From: G965261475 sp965261475 [NCBI: bacterium]
GTDB lineage: Bacteria > SAR324 > XYD2-FULL-50-16
Assembly (NCBI GenBank): GCA_965261475.1
Contig: OZ253454.1
Location: 1,240,001-1,304,000, forward strand
Length of the DNA: 64,000 bases
Direction: 5' to 3'
The notes below the pieces were generated by a model. The model was given only the letters and a program-made list of their open reading frames with translations. It was not told where the DNA came from and did no database searches. Positions 1 to 9,722 of this stretch are shown in pieces. Position 1 is the stretch's first letter; each line of letters opens with the position of its first letter. Both the position numbers and the translations under genes were made by a program.

Positions 1-1
1 A

Positions 2-472
2 GGAAAAAAATTAAATGCTAGCGTTTATCCTTACCCTATTTTAATGAACGCCATTCCTCAAATAGATCTATTTGTAGAAAAAGGTTACACTAAGGAGGAG
101 ATGAAAATGGTACTAGAAACCCAAAAAATTTTACATAGCCCAAAAATGAAAATTGTAGCTACATGCGTCCGCATACCTGTGCTCAGGTCGCACTCAGAAT
201 CTATTTTGATTGAAACAAAGAGCAAGATTACTCCAGATAATGCGATAAATTTATGGGAAAAAGCTGGCGTGAAAGTGCTAAACCAAGCAAAAGCAGGCGG
301 CTATCCTACACCTAGAGAAGTTACTAAAAGTTTACATACTTATGTGGGAAGAGTAAGGGAAGACTTAACCTTTAAGAACGGACTTTTTTTTTGGTGTGTA
401 GCAGATCAACTATACAAAGGAGCAGCTTGGAATGCCCTAGAGATTGCAGAAAAATATTTTGCTAAAAAATAA
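2..472 (+). CDS. asd: Aspartate-semialdehyde dehydrogenase, C-terminal part
   Basis: The reading frame is open from the first bases of the window, so the 5' part of the gene lies outside it. The visible 156 or so residues match the C-terminal end of aspartate-semialdehyde dehydrogenase, which reduces aspartyl phosphate on the way to lysine, diaminopimelate, threonine and methionine. Family landmarks are the NxIPQID stretch near the start, GYTKEEMKM, the CVRIPVLRSHSES segment carrying the catalytic histidine, and the closing GAAWNALEIAE helix. The ATG at 44 is internal and is not the start. The next gene begins two bases after the stop, which suggests one operon with the unknown gene and guaA. 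Confidence 0.92.
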   Translation, partial: GKKLNASVYPYPILMNAIPQIDLFVEKGYTKEEMKMVLETQKILHSPKMKIVATCVRIPVLRSHSESILIETKSKITPDNAINLWEKAGVKVLNQAKAGGYPTPREVTKSLHTYVGRVREDLTFKNGLFFWCVADQLYKGAAWNALEIAEKYFAKK

Positions 473-474
473 AA

Positions 475-1074
475 ATGGCAAAAATTATTTCATTCTTAGC
501 AGAAAAAAACAAAATAGGCGCAGAGCAAAAGCGAGATAAAAATTTGCAAAATAATTTTTCAAAAACTCCTCAAAAAGAGATGGGAGTACTTGTATGGCTT
601 TATTGCTCTAAATGCCAAACTTTGGAATACAGCGAAATTATAAGCACTAATGGTAGATTGCATAAGTGTCAGAGCGAGGTCGTAGAAAAAGAGGTAGCGA
701 TAGATATTACAGCAGAATACACAATTTGTAAAAGAAATTTATTTTACATAGATACCTTTTACAAAAATTTTTTAACCAGTAAGCGAAAAAAAATAGAAAT
801 AGAATATTTTAAAATAATGATAGAAAATCTACAGTCTATGGAGTCTCAAATGATACAAAAACTAAAAAAGATTACCAAAAAAAAGGAATTAATTGCTTAC
901 GACTGGAATCTAAAAAATTTAGAATTTTTACCTATTGCAAATATAACATCTATAGGTTTAGCAGTTTCTGATTTTCGTTATAGACCAAAAGCTAGGTTTG
1001 AAACAATAGAATTCTTCTCAGCAGAGAAGCTTGCTCAAGATGACGACACATCCCCAGAATATCTAGACAATTGA
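475..1074 (+). CDS. Unknown protein with a Cys-x2-Cys motif
   Basis: I do not recognise this 199-residue protein. It is lysine-rich and has no signal peptide or membrane segment. At about residues 43-65 it has YCSKCQ followed by a short spacer and HKC, an arrangement that could bind a zinc ion. The middle (about 110-140) is predicted helical and possibly coiled. The start ATG lies two bases after the asd stop, and the stop codon sits just before the guaA start, so it is very likely translated from the asd-guaA transcript. Function unknown. Confidence 0.7.
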   Translation: MAKIISFLAEKNKIGAEQKRDKNLQNNFSKTPQKEMGVLVWLYCSKCQTLEYSEIISTNGRLHKCQSEVVEKEVAIDITAEYTICKRNLFYIDTFYKNFLTSKRKKIEIEYFKIMIENLQSMESQMIQKLKKITKKKELIAYDWNLKNLEFLPIANITSIGLAVSDFRYRPKARFETIEFFSAEKLAQDDDTSPEYLDN

Positions 1075-1076
1075 TA

Positions 1077-2603
1077 ATGGAGCAAATTCTAGTTATAGAC
1101 TACGGTAGCCAATATGCGCATCTAATTGCTAGAAGAATTAGAGAATTGGGAGTTTTTTCTCAAGTCTTAGATTCTGAAACTAGCATCGAAAAAATTAAAC
1201 AATTAACATCTGTAAGAGGCTTTATTCTCTCTGGAGGCTCTTATAGCGTAGATGATAAAAAAGCACCAACTCTCAATAAAGCACTACTAAATTTTGAAGT
1301 ACCTATACTTGGTATTTGCTACGGTCATCAGTTACTAGTAAAGCACTATCAAGGCAAAATCGCAGACCTACAAATAGGAGAATACGGAGTAGCTGAGCTC
1401 AAACTAAAAAAAGAAAATATACTGTGGAAAGGCTTAGCAAAAAAATTTATGGTTTGGATGAATCACCAAGACCAAATACAAAAATTACCATCAGAATTAA
1501 CAAGCATAGCTAGTACCAATAATTCTCAAGTAGCTGCCTTTTGTCATAAAACACTGCCTCACTACGGATTGCAGTTTCACCCCGAAGTTTCTCATACCAC
1601 GCTAGGTAAAAAAATTTTAGCAAATTTTGTTTTTGATATTTGCGTGACTAAAAAGGAATGGCACACAAAATACATTATCCAACAAATTAGACAAGAAATC
1701 AAAGAAAAGATAGGGGCACAAAAAGCAGTTATAGCTCTGTCTGGTGGTATAGACTCTACAGTAGCAGCTATACTTTGCGAGCCTATTTTAAAAAAAAACT
1801 TGAGTGCTATTTTTATTGATACAGGTTTAATGAGATTTAAAGAAAAAGAATTTATGCAGCAAAAATTTAATCAGCATAATTTTGATTTTAAAATTGTGCT
1901 TGCCAAAAATAAATTCTTTAGTGCTCTCAAAGGAGTAGTCTTTGGCAACCAAAAAAGAAGACAAATAGGAAAAATATTTATTGATATTTTTACAAAAGAA
2001 ATTAAGAAAAAAAAAGGCAATGTGCTTATTCAAGGGACTATTTACTCAGACCGTATTGAAAGCGGGCATACTAAATATTCTTCTAAAATAAAACTTCATC
2101 ATAATGTAGGCGCCCTACCTAAAAATTTAAAAATCCAAATCTACGAGCCACTTAGAAATCTCTACAAAGACGAAGTTAGACAAATTGCTAAAGAACTAGG
2201 AATTGATGAAGAATTAAGACAAAGAAATGTTTTTCCGGGTGTAGGCAACGCTGTGAGAATTGTAGGAGCAGTAACACCAAAAAAGGCAGAGATTGTGCAA
2301 AAAGCATCGTATATTTTAGAGACAGAATTAAAACAAGCAAAGCTCTATCATAAAGTATGGATGGGCTTCGCTATTCTACTTCCTCTCAAATCTGTAGGAA
2401 TTAAAGGAGATAAAAGGAGTTATAAATTCCCAATTGTTTTGCGTATTATAGAATCTAAAGACGCTATGACAGCCAATTTTACTCAAATTCCTTACCAATT
2501 ATTAAGTAAAATCTCTCACCGTATTACCAATGAAATCAAAGATATTAACCGCGTACTCTATGATGTTACTAACAAACCTCCCGCTACTATGGAATGGGAA
2601 TAG
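1077..2603 (+). CDS. guaA: GMP synthase (glutamine-hydrolysing)
   Basis: Converts XMP to GMP with glutamine and ATP in the cytoplasm. The N-terminal class I amidotransferase domain shows the nucleophile motif GICYGHQ and the QFHPEVSHT His/Glu pair. The ATP pyrophosphatase domain starts with the P-loop ALSGGIDST at about residue 220. The C-terminal dimerisation domain ends with KPPATMEWE, as is normal for the family. Length (508 aa) is slightly below the E. coli protein. A TTG at 1071 is in frame, but the ATG at 1077, three bases past the upstream stop, gives the family N-terminus. The usual PFPGPGL motif reads VFPGVGN here, a mild deviation. Confidence 0.97.
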   Translation: MEQILVIDYGSQYAHLIARRIRELGVFSQVLDSETSIEKIKQLTSVRGFILSGGSYSVDDKKAPTLNKALLNFEVPILGICYGHQLLVKHYQGKIADLQIGEYGVAELKLKKENILWKGLAKKFMVWMNHQDQIQKLPSELTSIASTNNSQVAAFCHKTLPHYGLQFHPEVSHTTLGKKILANFVFDICVTKKEWHTKYIIQQIRQEIKEKIGAQKAVIALSGGIDSTVAAILCEPILKKNLSAIFIDTGLMRFKEKEFMQQKFNQHNFDFKIVLAKNKFFSALKGVVFGNQKRRQIGKIFIDIFTKEIKKKKGNVLIQGTIYSDRIESGHTKYSSKIKLHHNVGALPKNLKIQIYEPLRNLYKDEVRQIAKELGIDEELRQRNVFPGVGNAVRIVGAVTPKKAEIVQKASYILETELKQAKLYHKVWMGFAILLPLKSVGIKGDKRSYKFPIVLRIIESKDAMTANFTQIPYQLLSKISHRITNEIKDINRVLYDVTNKPPATMEWE

Positions 2604-2656
2604 CCTCTCTGTGCTACGCCATAGCTCAACTTGTATCAAGGCACTAGGCAGTCGCT

Positions 2657-2732
2657 TGGCTCCCCGAGCAAGACTCGAACTTGCGACATAGTGGTTAACA
2701 GCCACTCGCTCTACCAACTGAGCTATCGGGGA
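2657..2732 (-). tRNA. tRNA-Asn (GTT)
   Basis: The reverse strand folds as a 76-nt cloverleaf. The acceptor stem pairs TCCCCGA with TCGGGGA, the D arm is AGCTCAGTTGGTAGAGC, the anticodon loop CTGTTAA carries GTT, the T loop begins TTCGAGTC, the discriminator is G, and the CCA end is encoded. It lies downstream of the glycosyltransferase array in the same orientation. Confidence 0.97.
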
Positions 2733-2855
2733 ATATTACATATAATAATAAATCTTGCAGTACTAGGCAAGCAGAAAAGCTAAGAAGAGTTATTTTTATG
2801 ATGCTTGACAACAGCTACGCTATAGCATAATTGATGCTTTGCTGAGCTTTTGAGA

Positions 2856-4430
2856 TTATTTTTGAGCCTTGCGAATCTTATTGTTGAGGTTATCGGTATT
2901 TAAAAATAAAACAACATTATTGCCCTTCATAAAAATAGCATCTTTTGCAGGATAAGCATTTATAAGCTTTGCCCTGCTAATAAGCTCTCTCCTTATTTTT
3001 TTATAGGTTGCCCGCTTCATTCTTTTAAAATCAAGGTCGGTAAAATGCTCAAAAACTTTGTATTTTGACAATGATGTGGCTAGTGTTTGGTAGCTATACT
3101 CTAGTGCGTTCCAGCTACGCTTACCTGGAAGAGCAAATGCTTTGGTACCGACTATATAAAAATTTAAAGGCTCTTTTTGATAGTTAGCTTGTGCGCGAAT
3201 AGCACTAGTAATTTGATTGGCTCGTATAATGTCAGCTTGCGTTTGACGATAGGCTGTATAAAAGTAGATATTGATACTAAAACTATTGATAACAATAATA
3301 GCTACCACAAGTGCTATACCTATATTTTTAACAATTTTATTAGCTCCCGCAGCAAATAAAAAAAAACCTGCCATCATCCACCCTAATGTGTAGAAAGCCC
3401 TAGGAGGAGCAATAGTACCAAGAATCTGAGGTAAACTTATGATAATTGTCAAGCCAAAAAACAAGGCAGATGTCAATAAAATACTTACTATAAAGCTAAA
3501 GCGTAGATAAAATTTACTCAATAGCCCAATAGCTCCAAAGCAAGACAAACCAAACATAGCATAAAAAATAACATTGTAATTATATTTATTCACCAAGGCA
3601 TAAATTGATTTTATAAAATCAAATAACCTTATGAAATAATAGCTAGCCTCGTGCGTTGTCATTAATTTTGCGTAATAATTCGAAGTATTTAACCCAAAAT
3701 ATGCTACATATAGCCAATTAACTAGCAAATAAATCATAGTAGCTAGGAATAAAAAACAAATAGCAAACAAGCCAGTCTTGATTATTTTTTGTAGCTCTTT
3801 GTTGTTTGTTGTAGTACAAAAATCAAGTGCAGACCTGACACACACAATAACCAAACAAACTTGTAGGATAGTTTGATAACTACTAATAGCAGCAATAATC
3901 AATACCAAGCCTAAAATCTTAGACCAGATGTATTTAGAATTATAAAATACATACAAACCATAAACTCCTAAAAAAGTAGTAATCCAAACAGGAGTATTAG
4001 AATTAAAGAAAAAGTTGCGGGCAAAAAAGATAGTTGTAGAGCAGAGCAGAGTTACAAGAATAACATTAAAATTTTTGCGTTGTTTTAAAATACTAGCAGA
4101 CACAAAACCAGCAAGTGTCACAAAAAAAACACCTAGTAAAACATTAAAATAAGGCAAAATAGATAAACCACCTTTAAAAATAAAAGAATGTATCAGACCC
4201 CCCAGCCATCTGCCATTCCAATGTGCATGCTGCTGCAAAGAATTAAGAAACAAACGAGCATAATCGTCTGTAGCTAAGCTGTGATAAAATAATTTTTGTC
4301 CATAAATTAAAATATTGATTGCGAACAAAAATAAAAATAGACGAATAGCGTGCCAGTGCTTTTGAAAAAACTTGACTATCACTAGCTCTAAATCAACTCT
4401 CCACAACCCAGATAAATTATATTTACTCAT
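2856..4430 (-). CDS. GtrII-like membrane glycosyltransferase, copy A
   Basis: A 524-residue integral membrane protein with roughly 11 hydrophobic segments, resembling the GtrII family of glucosyltransferases, which decorate surface polysaccharide from polyprenyl-phosphate sugars on the periplasmic side. Landmarks are the TDDYAR acidic motif at about residue 55 in the first periplasmic loop, followed by WNGRWLGG, and SSYQT near 190. The C-terminal 130 residues form a soluble periplasmic tail. It is the last gene of the array in transcription order. Variable blocks: HAHW at about 70, NTSNYYAK at about 250, IAPPRAFYTLGW at about 345, and the long KRSWNALEYSYQ tail loop. A TTG at 4445 is in frame, but all five copies align from the MSKYNL start. 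Confidence 0.85.
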   Translation of the reverse strand: MSKYNLSGLWRVDLELVIVKFFQKHWHAIRLFLFLFAINILIYGQKLFYHSLATDDYARLFLNSLQQHAHWNGRWLGGLIHSFIFKGGLSILPYFNVLLGVFFVTLAGFVSASILKQRKNFNVILVTLLCSTTIFFARNFFFNSNTPVWITTFLGVYGLYVFYNSKYIWSKILGLVLIIAAISSYQTILQVCLVIVCVRSALDFCTTTNNKELQKIIKTGLFAICFLFLATMIYLLVNWLYVAYFGLNTSNYYAKLMTTHEASYYFIRLFDFIKSIYALVNKYNYNVIFYAMFGLSCFGAIGLLSKFYLRFSFIVSILLTSALFFGLTIIISLPQILGTIAPPRAFYTLGWMMAGFFLFAAGANKIVKNIGIALVVAIIVINSFSINIYFYTAYRQTQADIIRANQITSAIRAQANYQKEPLNFYIVGTKAFALPGKRSWNALEYSYQTLATSLSKYKVFEHFTDLDFKRMKRATYKKIRRELISRAKLINAYPAKDAIFMKGNNVVLFLNTDNLNNKIRKAQK

Positions 4431-4436
4431 TATTTT

Positions 4437-4464
4437 ATAGTACAAATAGCTAAATTAGCATCCA
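4437..4464 (-). promoter_or_regulatory. Promoter of copy A, weak -35
   Basis: On the reverse strand TGGATG (4464-4459), a 16-base spacer and TACTAT (4442-4437). The -10 ends six bases before the ATG, so the transcript would be leaderless or nearly so. No Shine-Dalgarno sequence is seen. Confidence 0.5.
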
Positions 4465-4631
4465 GTTAGCAGATAGGTAAAACTCACTTATGCTCACTAA
4501 ACTCTAGTACACTGCACATAATAATAAAACTTGCAAAATCAGGCAAGCAGAAAAGCTAAGAAGAGTTATTTTTATGATACTTGACAACAGCTACGCTATA
4601 GCATAATTGATGCTTTGCTGAGCTTTTGAGA

Positions 4632-6206
4632 TTATTTTTGAGCCTTGCGAATCTTATTGTTGAGTTTATCGGTATTTAAAAATAAAACAACATTATTGCC
4701 CTTCATAAAAATAGCATCTTTTGCAGGGTACGCATTTATAAGCTTTGCCCTGCTAATAAGCTCTCTCCTTATTTTTTTATAGGTTGCCCACTTCATTCTT
4801 TTAAAATCAAGGTCGGTAAAATGCTCAAAAACTTTGTATTTTGACAATGATGTGGCTAGTGCTTGGTAGCTATACTCTAGTGCTTTCCAGCTACGCTTAC
4901 CTGGTAAAGCAAATGCTTTGGTACCTACTATATAAAAATTTAAAGGCTCTTTTTGATAGTTAGCTTGTGCGCGAATAGCACTAGTAATTTGATTGGCTCG
5001 TATAATGTCAGCTTGCGTTTGACGATAGGCTGTATAAAAATAGATATTAATACTAAAACTATTGATAACAATAATAGCTACCACAAATGCTATGCCTATA
5101 TTTTTAACAATTTTACTAGAGCCCGCAGTAAATAAAAAAAAACCTGCCATCAGCCATCCTAATACATATAAAGCCCTAGGAGGAATGACAGTGCCAAGAA
5201 TCTGAGGTAAACTTATGATAATTGTCAAGCCAAAAAACAAGGCAGATGTCAATAAAATACTTACTACAAAGCTAAAGCGTAGATAAAATTTACTCAAAAT
5301 ACCAATAGCTCCAAAGCAAGACAAACCAAACAGAGCATAAAAAATAACATTGTAATTAAATTGATCCACAAAGGTATAAATTGATTTTATAAAATCAAAT
5401 AATCTGGTGAAATAATAACTAAGCTCATGAGTTGTCGTTATTCTTGAATAATGTCCTCGAACTTCTAGTCCAAAATATGCTACATATAACCAATTAACTA
5501 GCAAATAAATCATAGTAGCTAGGAATAAAAAACAAATAGCAAACAAGCCATTCTTGATTATTTTTTGTAGCTCTTTGTTGTTTGTTGCAGTACAAAAATC
5601 AAGTGCAGACCTGATACACACAATAACCAAACAAACTTGTAGGATAGTTTGATAGCTACTAATAGCAGCCACAATCAATAACAAGCCTAAAATCTTAGAG
5701 CAAATGTATTTAGAATTATAAAATACATACAAACCATACACTCCTAAAAAGGTAGTAATCCAAACAGGAGTATTAGAATTAAAAAAAAAGTTGTGGGCAA
5801 AAAAGATAGTTGTAGAGCAGAGCAAAGTAACAAGGATGACATTAAAATTTTTGTGTTGTTTTAAAATACGAGCAGATACAAAACCAGCTAGTGTCACAAA
5901 AAAAACACCTAGTAAAACATTAAAATAAGGTAAAACAGATAGACCTCCTTTAAAAATAAAAGAATGTATCAGTCCGCCGAGCCATCTGCCATTCCAACTT
6001 GCGTGGTGCTGTAAAGAATTAAGAAACAAACGAGCATAATCGTCTGTAGCTAAGCTGTGATAGAATAATTTTTGTCCATAAATTAAAATATTGATTGCGA
6101 ACAAAAATAAAAATAGACGAATAGCGTGCCAGTGCTTTTGAAAAAACTTGACTATCACTAGCTCTAAATCAACTCTCCACAACCCAGATAAATTATATTT
6201 ACTCAT
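4632..6206 (-). CDS. GtrII-like membrane glycosyltransferase, copy B
   Basis: Paralogue of copy A with the same length, topology and TDDYAR/WNGRWLGG landmarks. It shares the long KRSW..LEYSYQ tail and the YKKIRREL helix with copy A. In the middle it carries the other sequence type: LEVRGHYSRITTTHEL at about 250 and VIPPRALYVLGW at about 345, as in copy E. At about residue 70 it reads HHASW rather than HAHW. This patchwork makes it a recombinant of A-like and E-like sequence. The acceptor and the sugar are not deducible from sequence alone; the neighbouring dprE/ubiA genes suggest a pentose donor. Confidence 0.85.
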   Translation of the reverse strand: MSKYNLSGLWRVDLELVIVKFFQKHWHAIRLFLFLFAINILIYGQKLFYHSLATDDYARLFLNSLQHHASWNGRWLGGLIHSFIFKGGLSVLPYFNVLLGVFFVTLAGFVSARILKQHKNFNVILVTLLCSTTIFFAHNFFFNSNTPVWITTFLGVYGLYVFYNSKYICSKILGLLLIVAAISSYQTILQVCLVIVCIRSALDFCTATNNKELQKIIKNGLFAICFLFLATMIYLLVNWLYVAYFGLEVRGHYSRITTTHELSYYFTRLFDFIKSIYTFVDQFNYNVIFYALFGLSCFGAIGILSKFYLRFSFVVSILLTSALFFGLTIIISLPQILGTVIPPRALYVLGWLMAGFFLFTAGSSKIVKNIGIAFVVAIIVINSFSINIYFYTAYRQTQADIIRANQITSAIRAQANYQKEPLNFYIVGTKAFALPGKRSWKALEYSYQALATSLSKYKVFEHFTDLDFKRMKWATYKKIRRELISRAKLINAYPAKDAIFMKGNNVVLFLNTDKLNNKIRKAQK

Positions 6207-6212
6207 TATTTT

Positions 6213-6240
6213 ATAGTATAAATAGCTAAATTAGCATCCA
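6213..6240 (-). promoter_or_regulatory. Promoter of copy B, weak -35
   Basis: Reverse-strand TGGATG, 16 bases, TACTAT inside a TATTTATACTAT string. The -10 ends six bases from the ATG at 6206. The -35 differs from the better TTGATA of copies C and D. Confidence 0.5.
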
Positions 6241-6406
6241 GTTAGCAGATAGGTAAAACTCACTTATGCTCACTAAACTCTAGTACACTGCACATAATAA
6301 TAAATCTTGCAGCACTAGGCAAGCAGAAAAGCTAAGAAGAATTATTTTTATGATACTTGATACAGCTACGCTATAGCATAATTGATGCTTTGCCTAACTT
6401 TTGAGA

Positions 6407-7963
6407 TTATTTTTGAGACTCTCGAATCTTATTGTTGAGTTTATCGGTATTTAAAAATAAAACAACATTATTGTCCTTCACAAAAATAGCATCTTTTGCA
6501 GGATAAGCATTTATAAGCTTTGCCTTGCTAATAAGCTCTTGCTCTATTTTTTGATAGGTTTCCCACTTCATTCTTTTAAAATCAAGGTCGGTAAAATGCT
6601 CAAAAATTTTGTATTTTGACCTTAGCGCGCCTAGTGCTTCTTGCGAGCTCTTCTTGACTGTCAAAGCAAATGCTTTGGTACCTACTATATGAAAATTTAA
6701 AGGCTCTTTTTGATAGTTAGCTTGTGCGCGAATAGCACTAGTAATTTGATTAGCTCGTATAATGTCAGCTTGCGTTTGACGATAGGCTGTATAGAAATAG
6801 ATATTGATACTAAAACTATTGATAACAATAATAGCTACCACAAATGCTATGCCCATATTTTTAACAATTTTATTAGCTCCCGCAGTAAATAGAAAAAAAC
6901 CTGCCATCAGCCACCCTGATGCGTATAAAGCCCTGACAGGAACGTCAGTGCCAAGAATCTGAGGTAAACTTATGATAATTGTCAAGCCAAAAAACAAGGC
7001 AGATGTCAATAAAATACTTACTATAAAGCTAAAGCGTAGATAAAATTTATTCAATAGCCCAACAGCTCCAAAGCAAGACAAACCAAACATAGCATAAAAA
7101 ATAACATTGTAATTATATTGATTCACCAAGGCATAAATTGATTTTATAAAATCAAATAACCTTATGAAATAATAGCTAGCCTCGTGCGTTGTCATTAATT
7201 TTGCGTAATAATTCGAAGTATTTAACCCAAAATATGCTACATATAGCCAATTAACTAGCAAATAAATCATAGTAGCTAAGAATAAAAAACAAATAGCTAG
7301 CAAGCCATTCTTGATTATTTTTTGTAGCTCTTTGTTGTTTGTTGCAGTACAAAAATCAAGTGCAGACCTGATACACACAATAACCAAACAAACTTGTAGG
7401 ATGGTTTGATAGCTACTAATAGCAGCCACAATCAATAACAAGCCTAAAATCTTAGAACAAATGTATTTAGAATTATAAAATACATACAAACCATACACTC
7501 CTAAAAAGGTAGTAATCCAAACAGGAGTATTAGAATTAAAGAAAAAGTTATTAGCAAAAACGATAGTTGTAGAGCAGAGCAAAGTTACAAGGATGACATT
7601 AAAATTTTTGCGTTGTTTGAAAATACGAGCAGATACAAAACCAGCTAGTGTCACAAAAAAAACACCTAGTAAAACATTAAAATAAGGTAAAACAGATAGA
7701 CCACCTTTAAAAATAAAAGAATGTATCAGTCCGCCCAGCCATCTGCCATTCCAACTTGCGTGGTGCTGTAAAGAATTAAGAAAGAAACGAGCATAATCAT
7801 CTGTAGCTAGGCTGTGATAGAATAATTTTTGTCCATAAATTAAAACATTGATTGCAAACAAAAATAAAAATAGACGGATAGCGTGCCAGTGCTTTTGAAA
7901 AAACTTTACTATCACTAGCTCTAAATCAACTCTCCACAACCCAGATAAATTATATTTACTCAT
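6407..7963 (-). CDS. GtrII-like membrane glycosyltransferase, copy C
   Basis: Paralogue of 518 residues. The N-terminal half matches B (HHASW), the 250 block is the NTSNYYAK type of A and D, and the 345 block is unique (DVPVRALYASGW). The tail loop is short and unique (TVKKSSQEALGALRSKYK) and is followed by the YQKIEQEL helix shared with D and E. The tail is six residues shorter than in A and B. The active-site-like TDDYAR motif is intact, and there is no frameshift or stop, so the copy appears functional. Confidence 0.85.
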   Translation of the reverse strand: MSKYNLSGLWRVDLELVIVKFFQKHWHAIRLFLFLFAINVLIYGQKLFYHSLATDDYARFFLNSLQHHASWNGRWLGGLIHSFIFKGGLSVLPYFNVLLGVFFVTLAGFVSARIFKQRKNFNVILVTLLCSTTIVFANNFFFNSNTPVWITTFLGVYGLYVFYNSKYICSKILGLLLIVAAISSYQTILQVCLVIVCIRSALDFCTATNNKELQKIIKNGLLAICFLFLATMIYLLVNWLYVAYFGLNTSNYYAKLMTTHEASYYFIRLFDFIKSIYALVNQYNYNVIFYAMFGLSCFGAVGLLNKFYLRFSFIVSILLTSALFFGLTIIISLPQILGTDVPVRALYASGWLMAGFFLFTAGANKIVKNMGIAFVVAIIVINSFSINIYFYTAYRQTQADIIRANQITSAIRAQANYQKEPLNFHIVGTKAFALTVKKSSQEALGALRSKYKIFEHFTDLDFKRMKWETYQKIEQELISKAKLINAYPAKDAIFVKDNNVVLFLNTDKLNNKIRESQK

Positions 7964-7969
7964 TATTTT

Positions 7970-7997
7970 ATAGTATAAATAGATAAATTAGTATCAA
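7970..7997 (-). promoter_or_regulatory. Promoter of copy C
   Basis: Reverse-strand TTGATA (7997-7992), 16-base spacer, TACTAT (7975-7970), six bases from the ATG. This is the best -35 version in the array, shared with copy D. It predicts a leaderless mRNA. Confidence 0.55.
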
Positions 7998-8162
7998 GTT
8001 AGCATAGGTCAAACTCACTTATGCTCACTAAACTCTAGTACACTGCATATAATAATAAAACTTGCAAAATCAGGCAAGCAGAAAAGCTAAGCAGAATTAT
8101 TTTTATGATACTTGACAACAGCTACGCTATAGCATAATTGATGCTGTGCTGTGCTTTTGAGA

Positions 8163-9716
8163 TTATTTTTGAGACTCTCGAATCTTATTGTTGAGTTCAT
8201 CGGTATTTAAAAATAAAACAACATTATTGTCCTTCACAAAAATAGCATCTTTTGCAGGATAAGCATTGATAAGCTTTGCCCTGCTAATAAGCTCTTGCTC
8301 TATTTTTTGATAGGTTTCCCACTTCATTCTTTTAAAATCAAGGTCGGTAAAATGCTCAAAAATTTTGTATTTTGCCCCTGGTGCTTCTAGTGCTTGCCAG
8401 CTGTGCTTACCTATCAGGGCAAATGCTTTGGTACCGACTATATAAAAATTTAAAGGCTCTTTTTGATAGTTAGCTTGTGCGCGAATAGCACTAGTAATTT
8501 GATTGGCTCGTATAATGTCAGCTTGCGTTTGACGATAGGCTGTATAAAAGTAGATATTGATACTAAAACTATTGATAACAATAATAGCTACCACAAGTGC
8601 TATACCTATATTTTTAACAATTTTATTAGCTCCCGCAGCAAATAAAAAAAAACCTGCCATCATCCACCCTAATGTGTAGAAAGCCCTAGGAGGAGCAATA
8701 GTACCAAGAATCTGAGGTAAACTTATGATAATTGTCAAGCCAAAAAACAAGGCAGATGTCAATAAAATACTTACTATAAAGCTAAAGCGTAGATAAAATT
8801 TACTCAATAGCCCAATAGCTCCAAAGCAAGACAAACCAAACATAGCATAAAAAATAACATTGTAATTATATTTATTCACCAAGGCATAAATTGATTTTAT
8901 AAAATCAAATAACCTTATGAAATAATAGCTAGCCTCGTGCGTTGTCATTAATTTTGCGTAATAATTCGAAGTATTTAACCCAAAATATGCTACATATAGC
9001 CAATTAACTAGCAAATAAATCATAGTAGCTAGGAATAAAAAACAAATAGCTAGCAAGCCAGTCTTGATTATTTTTTGTAGCTCTTGGTTGTTTGTTGTAG
9101 TACAAAAATCAAGTGCAGACCTGACACACACAATAACCAAACAAACTTGTAGGATAGTTTGATAACTACTAATAGCAGCAATAATCAATACCAAGCCTAA
9201 AATCTTAGACCAGATGTATTTAGAATTATAAAATACATACAAACCATAAACTCCTAAAAAGGTAGTAATCCAAACATGAGTATTAGAATTATAAAAAAAG
9301 TTGCGGGCAAAAAAGATAGTTGTAGAGCAGAGCAAAGTTACAAGAATAACATTAAAATTTTTGCGTTGTTTTAAAATACTAGCAGACACAAAACCAGCAA
9401 GTGTCACAAAAAAAACACCTAGTAAAACATTAAAATAAGGTAAAACAGATAGACCATCTTTAAAAATAAAAGAATGTATCAGTCCGCCCAGCCATCTGCC
9501 ATTCCAATGTGCATGCTGCTCAAAATAATTAAGAAAGAGGCGGTCATAATCGTCTGTAGCTAGGCTGTGATGGAATAATTTTTGTCCATAAATTAAAATA
9601 TTAATTGCAAACAAAAATAAAAATAGACGGATAGCGTGCCAGTGCTTTTGAAAAAACTTGACTATCACTAGCTCTAAATCAACTCTCCACAACCCAGATA
9701 AATTATATTTACTCAT
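8163..9716 (-). CDS. GtrII-like membrane glycosyltransferase, copy D
   Basis: Paralogue of 517 residues. It has the HAHW, NTSNYYAK and IAPPRAFYTLGW blocks of copy A and, over long stretches, almost the same DNA. Its tail differs (IGKHSWQALEAPGAKYK) and ends in the YQKIEQEL helix of C and E. Unusual changes near the acidic motif are TDDYDR in place of TDDYAR and NYFEQ in place of NSLQQ, which sit in the loop expected to contact donor or acceptor. The frame is intact. Confidence 0.85.
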   Translation of the reverse strand: MSKYNLSGLWRVDLELVIVKFFQKHWHAIRLFLFLFAINILIYGQKLFHHSLATDDYDRLFLNYFEQHAHWNGRWLGGLIHSFIFKDGLSVLPYFNVLLGVFFVTLAGFVSASILKQRKNFNVILVTLLCSTTIFFARNFFYNSNTHVWITTFLGVYGLYVFYNSKYIWSKILGLVLIIAAISSYQTILQVCLVIVCVRSALDFCTTTNNQELQKIIKTGLLAICFLFLATMIYLLVNWLYVAYFGLNTSNYYAKLMTTHEASYYFIRLFDFIKSIYALVNKYNYNVIFYAMFGLSCFGAIGLLSKFYLRFSFIVSILLTSALFFGLTIIISLPQILGTIAPPRAFYTLGWMMAGFFLFAAGANKIVKNIGIALVVAIIVINSFSINIYFYTAYRQTQADIIRANQITSAIRAQANYQKEPLNFYIVGTKAFALIGKHSWQALEAPGAKYKIFEHFTDLDFKRMKWETYQKIEQELISRAKLINAYPAKDAIFVKDNNVVLFLNTDELNNKIRESQK

Positions 9717-9722
9717 TATTTT

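Noticed and set aside
2657-2732. tRNA-Asn as an attachment site for an integrated element
   Set aside because: No integrase, no repeated tRNA end and no mobility genes were seen near the array.
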